From the NCBI RefSeq assembly GCF_015350975.1, contig NZ_JADKRX010000004.1, positions 1-64,000 on the forward strand: 64,000 nt of DNA, given 5' to 3'. How positions within the stretch are numbered: position 1 is the stretch's first letter; each line of letters starts with the position of its first letter. Under the pieces are notes generated by a model. The model was not told the origin of the DNA. It made no database searches and saw nothing but the letters and a program-made list of their open reading frames with translations. The translations under genes were made by a program, and so were the position numbers. Source of the stretch: Curtobacterium sp. VKM Ac-1395 (GTDB taxonomy: Bacteria > Actinomycetota > Actinomycetes > Actinomycetales > Microbacteriaceae). Below are positions 60,263 through 64,000 of this stretch, piece after piece.

Positions 60263-61036
60263 ATGCCCATCGGGAACGTCACGCGCGGCACGACCGGGTA
60301 CAACCGGCTCCGTCGCGTCGACCGGTGGATCGCGACGCTCCCGGCACTCCGGCGGAGCACCGACCCCCTGGTCGCGGACGTCGGCTACGGCGCGAGCCCG
60401 ACGACCACCCTGGAGCTCCGGGACCGTCTGGTGTCCGTCCGGCCGGACGTCGAGGTCACCGGCATCGAGATCGAGCCGTCCCGCGTGGCCCTGGCGAACG
60501 CCGGCACCCGCGACGGCGTGACGTTCCGGCTCGGTGGCTTCGAGACCCCGACGCCCGACGGTCGGCGGCCCGCGGTGATCCGGGCGTTCAACGTGCTGCG
60601 GCAGTACGACGAGTCCGAGGTCGTGGCCTCGTGGCGGGTCATGCAGGACCGTCTGCAGCCGGGCGGGGCGCTCGTGGAGGGCACCTGCAACGAGGTCGGC
60701 CGGGTGGCGTCCTGGGTGACGCTCGACGAGCACGAGCCGCGGACCTTCACGGTGTCCCTGCGGCTGGCCGACCTCGACGTGCCGAGCATCGTCGCGGAAC
60801 GCCTGCCGAAGGCGCTCATCCACCGCAACGTCCCCGGGGAGCGCGTGCACGCGTTCCTGCGCGACCTGGACCTGGCGTGGGCCGTCGCCGCACCGCTCGG
60901 CACGTACGGGCCCAGGCAGCGCTGGCTCGCCGCGGTCGCCGGCATGCGGGACCGCGGGTGGCCGGTGCTGCACGGCCCGACGCGGTGGCGGCTCGGGGAG
61001 CTCAGCGTCCCGTGGTCAGCGGTCGCGCCCGCCTGA
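60263..61036 (+). CDS. Class I SAM-dependent methyltransferase-like protein
   Basis: A 257-residue protein with a Rossmann-type core: motif I VADVGYGASPTTTLELRDRL, acidic end of strand 2 in EVTGIEIEPSRVALA, VIRAFNVLRQYDESEV in the motif IV area, and RLQPGGALVEGTCNEVGR. The target is unknown. The start is supported by TACCCT six bases upstream. It is divergent from gpmA. Confidence 0.82.
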   Translation: MPIGNVTRGTTGYNRLRRVDRWIATLPALRRSTDPLVADVGYGASPTTTLELRDRLVSVRPDVEVTGIEIEPSRVALANAGTRDGVTFRLGGFETPTPDGRRPAVIRAFNVLRQYDESEVVASWRVMQDRLQPGGALVEGTCNEVGRVASWVTLDEHEPRTFTVSLRLADLDVPSIVAERLPKALIHRNVPGERVHAFLRDLDLAWAVAAPLGTYGPRQRWLAAVAGMRDRGWPVLHGPTRWRLGELSVPWSAVAPA

Positions 61037-61173
61037 GGGCAGGCCCGACGGGCCCGACGGGCAGGCCCGACGGGGCCGACAGGGCCCGCAGGACACCGGT
61101 GTTCGTGCGCCGCGCCGCGGACGTCCTCGGCGCCACTGCTGAACACCGGTGTTTCGGGGGGCGGCGGCGGGGG
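61037..61173. repeat. Short repeats between convergent genes
   Basis: GGCAGGCCCGACGGG-type words repeat three times at about 61036-61080. The palindrome ACACCGGTGTT occurs twice (near 61093 and 61142) about 48 bases apart. No gene is seen. Confidence 0.6.
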
Positions 61174-62241
61174 CTAGGAGCGCTTGACCGCGCCGAGCCG
61201 GGGCAGCCGCGGCACGTTCGCCGTCGCACCCGCGCCCGGCGGGACGATGGTCTCCTGCGCTGCCGTCACGACGACGTCGTCCGCGGTGAGGGTGAGGACG
61301 GCGGTCGGGTCGAGCGAGCGCTTCACGATGGCGAGCCCGACGGGGCCGAGCTCGTGGTGCACGGCCGACGCGGCGAGCCGACCGACCTCGGTGCCGTCGA
61401 GCGTGACCGGGGTGCCGGGAGCGGGCAGCACGGCGTCCGAGCCGTCGAGGTGCAGCATCACGACCCGACGCGGCGGGTGCCCGAGGTTGTGGACCTTGGC
61501 GACGGTCTCCTGCCCGCGGTAGCAGCCCTTGCTCAGGTGCACGGCGGAGCGGAGCCAGTCGAGTTCGTGCGGGATCGTCCGCTCGTCGACGTCGCGGAGC
61601 GAGGGGCGCCAGGCGGCGATGCGCAGGGCCTCCACCGCGAGGAGCCCCGCGGCGGGCCGGTCGGACGCGGCCAGGGCGGCAGCGGCGTCCGAGGTGAGCA
61701 CCGCGATCCGCAGCGTCCAGTCGGAGCCGGGGTGGGCCTCCAGGCTGGCGTAGCCCCACCCGCCGGGCGCGACGACGCTCCACGGGTCGACCCACTCGAC
61801 GACTGCGTCGGTGACGGCGCCCGTGTCGGTGAAGGACCCGACGGTGACGAACTCGGCGCTGCGGTCGGCGACCTCGACCCGGAGCATGAACCGCATCGAC
61901 GTCAGCCACGCAGCGAGCGGGGCGGCGTCGGCGGGCTCGGTGAGGAGCCAGGTGGTCTCGCCGTCGTCCACGACGCGGGCGGCGTGCTCGACCCGACCCG
62001 AGGCGTCCAGCACGAGCGTCTCGGTGCTGACACTCGGCGCCAGGCCGAGGAGCAGCTGCGACGTGATCGAGTTGAGCCAGGACAGGCGGTCGGGACCGGT
62101 GACGGTGACCACACCCAGGCCGAGCTCGACCACGGCGGTGCCACGCTCCAGCAGCCGCTGCTCGCCCAGGGGGTTGCCGAAGTGGGCGGCCGGGCCCTCC
62201 GCGGACGCGACGAAGCCGTCACGCGCGGCGAAGACGGCCAT
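61174..62241 (-). CDS. ygfZ: Folate-binding YgfZ family protein
   Basis: A 355-residue GcvT-like protein with the diagnostic YgfZ motif KGCYRGQE (Lys238 onward), DRLSWLNSITSQLL near the start and GHPPRRVVMLHLDG after the motif. YgfZ proteins bind folate and support iron-sulfur cluster enzymes. The ATG overlaps the stop of the nitrobindin-like gene (one base), so the start at 62241 is secure. Confidence 0.92.
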   Translation of the reverse strand: MAVFAARDGFVASAEGPAAHFGNPLGEQRLLERGTAVVELGLGVVTVTGPDRLSWLNSITSQLLLGLAPSVSTETLVLDASGRVEHAARVVDDGETTWLLTEPADAAPLAAWLTSMRFMLRVEVADRSAEFVTVGSFTDTGAVTDAVVEWVDPWSVVAPGGWGYASLEAHPGSDWTLRIAVLTSDAAAALAASDRPAAGLLAVEALRIAAWRPSLRDVDERTIPHELDWLRSAVHLSKGCYRGQETVAKVHNLGHPPRRVVMLHLDGSDAVLPAPGTPVTLDGTEVGRLAASAVHHELGPVGLAIVKRSLDPTAVLTLTADDVVVTAAQETIVPPGAGATANVPRLPRLGAVKRS

Positions 62242-62861
62242 CAGTCGACCTTCGCGAGCTGCCCCGAGGCGTGCGAGGTGAGTCCCTGGCCGAGCGCGGC
62301 GATGTCCCACGCCCAGAAGAGCTTGCCCTCGACCAGCCCGTACAGGCGGGTGGCCGCGGAGTACTCCTTGGCGTTGGCCGAGCGCATCACGGCGTCGGTG
62401 GCGAGGTCGATGCGGCCCTTGCGGACCTGCCCGACGTAGAGCTCGTTGACGCCGGTGGGGTGGATGATCATGGCCTCGACGTCGAAGCCGTCGTTCGCGT
62501 TGCGGAGCGCCTCGACGCTCTGCGTGGTCGTGAACGGCGCGTTCCCCTCGCCCATGAGCATCGCCGGGCCGCGGTCACCCGGCTCGGACGGACGGTCCAG
62601 GCGCCAGTAGCCCATCTCGGCGGCCAGCGGCGTGTGCTGCTCGTCGAGGAGCCACGTGGTGGACGTGTAGTTGAGGTACGGCAGGCCGTCGTGGCTGAAG
62701 CTCACGCGCTGGCCGAACTCGTACGAGCGGACCTCTGGTTCCTCGTCGTCGCCGGACGGTTCGCCGATCGGGTACTCGACCACGCCGGTGCCCTCCCAGA
62801 CGCCGACGAGCCAGGAGAGCGGGACGAGTTCAGCGGCCAGGCCCTCCGGCAGTTCGATCAA
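62241..62861 (-). CDS. Nitrobindin-like (FABP/DUF1794) haem protein
   Basis: A 206-residue beta-barrel protein: LSWLVGVWEGTGVVEYP at the N-terminus, YEFGQRVSFSHDGLPYLNYT, GYWRLDRP and RLYGLVEGKLFWAWDIAALG at the C-terminus. Relatives bind haem and scavenge nitric oxide or peroxynitrite. The start is a TTG overlapping the stop of the upstream 38-residue gene (TTGA). It is coupled in turn to ygfZ. Confidence 0.87.
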   Translation of the reverse strand: MIELPEGLAAELVPLSWLVGVWEGTGVVEYPIGEPSGDDEEPEVRSYEFGQRVSFSHDGLPYLNYTSTTWLLDEQHTPLAAEMGYWRLDRPSEPGDRGPAMLMGEGNAPFTTTQSVEALRNANDGFDVEAMIIHPTGVNELYVGQVRKGRIDLATDAVMRSANAKEYSAATRLYGLVEGKLFWAWDIAALGQGLTSHASGQLAKVD

Positions 62862-62974
62862 CGCTGACCCTTGAACAGCTTCACGACGACGGTCACCGAG
62901 ATGAACGCGATCGCGAGCGACGCCAGGCCGAGGAGGCCCACGTAGAAGAGCTCGAGCGCAAGCAGCGAATCCAT
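62858..62974 (-). CDS. 38-residue membrane protein
   Basis: A very short gene: MDSLLALELFYVGLLGLASL, then AIAFISVTVVVKLFKGQR, one membrane helix with a basic tail. It has TAGACT exactly six bases before the ATG (leaderless promoter) and its stop overlaps the nitrobindin start (TTGA). Both signals together make it a convincing real gene and the first gene of a three-gene operon. Function unknown; it could anchor or assist the haem protein. Confidence 0.75.
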   Translation of the reverse strand: MDSLLALELFYVGLLGLASLAIAFISVTVVVKLFKGQR

Positions 62975-62997
62975 GCCAGGAGTCTACGCGGCCAGGC

Positions 62998-63279
62998 TCA
63001 ACGTGCCAGGAGCACCACGGCGGTCACGAGCACGACGACGAACGAACCCGAGGACGCGATGCTGATCCGCTCGACCAGGCCGTCCTTGGTCGCGGTGATG
63101 AGCTGCAGCACGAAGCTGACCATCACCGACGCCACGAACACGAGCAGCAGCCACGCGAAGGAGTCCCGCTCGCTCAGCGTCAGGACGAGCACGGCTCCGA
63201 CGATCGTCAGCAGCCAGACGGGCAGCACCGACGTCAGCTGCAGGCGGCGCTGGTCGGCGGGCGGGACGGGCTCGGTCAC
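62998..63279 (-). CDS. Small three-helix membrane protein
   Basis: A 93-residue protein from a GTG: a short polar N-terminus MTEPVPPADQRRLQLTSVLP and three hydrophobic segments (about 19-35, 42-62, 73-92). No family recognised. It lies upstream of the 38-residue gene in the same direction and is divergent from glnR. Confidence 0.72.
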   Translation of the reverse strand: MTEPVPPADQRRLQLTSVLPVWLLTIVGAVLVLTLSERDSFAWLLLVFVASVMVSFVLQLITATKDGLVERISIASSGSFVVVLVTAVVLLAR

Positions 63280-63364
63280 GTCCCCATCATGACAGGCGCG
63301 GTCAGGGCGGCGTGTCGAGCATCACTAGGATGTCTCCACGACGTCTTCCCGCTCTGGAGGTCCT

Positions 63365-64000
63365 GTGGCACAGCTCCTGGTACTCACTTCGGCTGCGCCC
63401 GGCGACGTCCTGCCGGCCCTCGGCCTCCTGAGCCACCGGATCCGCCACGTGCCGGCGGAGGCCTCGCACCTGGTCAACGCCCCACAGAGCGACCTGATGT
63501 TCGTGGACGCCCGCACCGATCTGGTCAGTGCGAAGGCCCTGTGCAAGATCCTCGCCACGTCCGGCTCGACGACGCCCATCGTGCTCGTCGTGACCGAGGG
63601 TGGCCTGACCGCGGTCACGAGCGAGTGGAACGTCGACGACGTCGTGCTCGAGACCGCCGGCCCCGCCGAGGTCGACGCCCGCATCCGCCTGAGCTCCGGC
63701 CGGGCCGCCAAGAACCAGACGGGCTCGAAGATCCAGGCCTCCGGGGTCGTCATCGACGAGGCCAGCTACTCGGCCAAGGTCCGCGGCAAGCCGCTCGACC
63801 TCACCTTCAAGGAGTTCGAGCTCCTGCGGTTCTTCGCCACGCACCCGTCGCGGGTGTTCACGCGCGAACAGCTCCTCAGCGAGGTCTGGGGCTACGACTA
63901 CTTCGGTGGCACCCGCACGGTCGACGTGCACGTCCGTCGCCTGCGCGCCAAGCTCGGCGACCTCGAGTCGCTCATCGGCACCGTCCGCAACGTCGGGTAC
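63365..64000 (+). CDS. glnR: GlnR-type nitrogen response regulator, 3' end outside the window
   Basis: The first 212 codons of an OmpR-type orphan regulator. The atypical receiver [20 protein letters not shown], then [20 protein letters not shown] and [20 protein letters not shown], followed by a winged helix ([52 protein letters not shown]), is characteristic of actinobacterial GlnR. GlnR controls nitrogen assimilation without a partner kinase. The GTG start has GGAGG five bases upstream. Confidence 0.9.
   Translation, partial: MAQLLVLTSAAPGDVLPALGLLSHRIRHVPAEASHLVNAPQSDLMFVDARTDLVSAKALCKILATSGSTTPIVLVVTEGGLTAVTSEWNVDDVVLETAGPAEVDARIRLSSGRAAKNQTGSKIQASGVVIDEASYSAKVRGKPLDLTFKEFELLRFFATHPSRVFTREQLLSEVWGYDYFGGTRTVDVHVRRLRAKLGDLESLIGTVRNVGY

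Overview
The window is high-GC DNA from an actinobacterium. Gene content and protein style (DtxR, CarD, GlnR, SenX3/RegX3, DUF3027, DUF3263, DUF4032, a bifunctional IspDF) point to the family Microbacteriaceae, with Curtobacterium or a close relative as my best guess. That guess rests on family recognition, not on a database search. Genes are dense, often overlap by 1-4 bases (ATGA or GTGA junctions), and use ATG, GTG and TTG starts. Many genes show a TAnnnT hexamer only 6-7 bases before the start codon, the signature of leaderless mRNAs, and I used it to choose several starts.

Layout. 1-2.1 kb: the end of a medium-chain dehydrogenase, then an ECF sigma factor operon with Asp23-like proteins. 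2.1-11 kb: a LacI-controlled sugar locus (ABC importer without its ATPase, polyol-type dehydrogenase, LacI regulator, unusual glycoside-hydrolase-like protein, mannose-6-phosphate isomerase-like protein) with two matching operators between divergent promoters. 11-17.6 kb: tRNA-Arg, epoxide hydrolase, PAP2 phosphatase, FetB-type permease, and a flavin electron-transfer module (ferric-reductase-like membrane protein, FMN-binding protein, ApbE), then an HNH nuclease behind a possible leader peptide and attenuator. 17.9-28.6 kb: NlpC/P60 hydrolase with a long 5' leader, DtxR regulator, serC, DUF3027, cold-shock protein, helicase-associated protein plus XPB helicase, and a two-component system. 28.6-35.5 kb: a nuclease-like orphan, groEL with two CIRCE operators, cspA, LytR_C/DUF3263 pair, DUF2332/GNAT pair, msrB and tRNA-Thr.

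35.5-38.7 kb is a small genomic island of about 3.1 kb. It sits in the tRNA-Thr gene and is bounded by 40-bp direct repeats of the tRNA 3' half. It carries a short tyrosine integrase and a few small accessory genes, including a possible acetyltransferase toxin-antitoxin pair. 38.7-50.4 kb holds metabolic genes (membrane glycosyltransferase, aldo/keto reductase, hydrolase, NnrE, aldolase-like DUF2090, glycerol dehydrogenase, zinc metalloprotease, DsbA-like protein), an orphan MsmK-type sugar ATPase that may power the 2-4 kb importer, and a DUF4032 protein.

50.9-55.2 kb is the conserved actinobacterial block carD-ispDF-cysS-rlmB. 56-60.2 kb is the phosphate block senX3-regX3/phoU with PHO-box-like repeats, followed by gpmA. 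60.2-63.3 kb holds a methyltransferase, a YgfZ/nitrobindin-like pair with a 38-residue membrane protein, and a small membrane protein. The window ends inside glnR.

The most unusual structural feature is a family of intergenic palindromic elements of about 120 bp (six copies at 28.7, 29.9, 46.3, 46.5, 50.4 and 50.7 kb), mixed with a second family of very long GC-rich hairpins. Both lie mostly between convergent genes.
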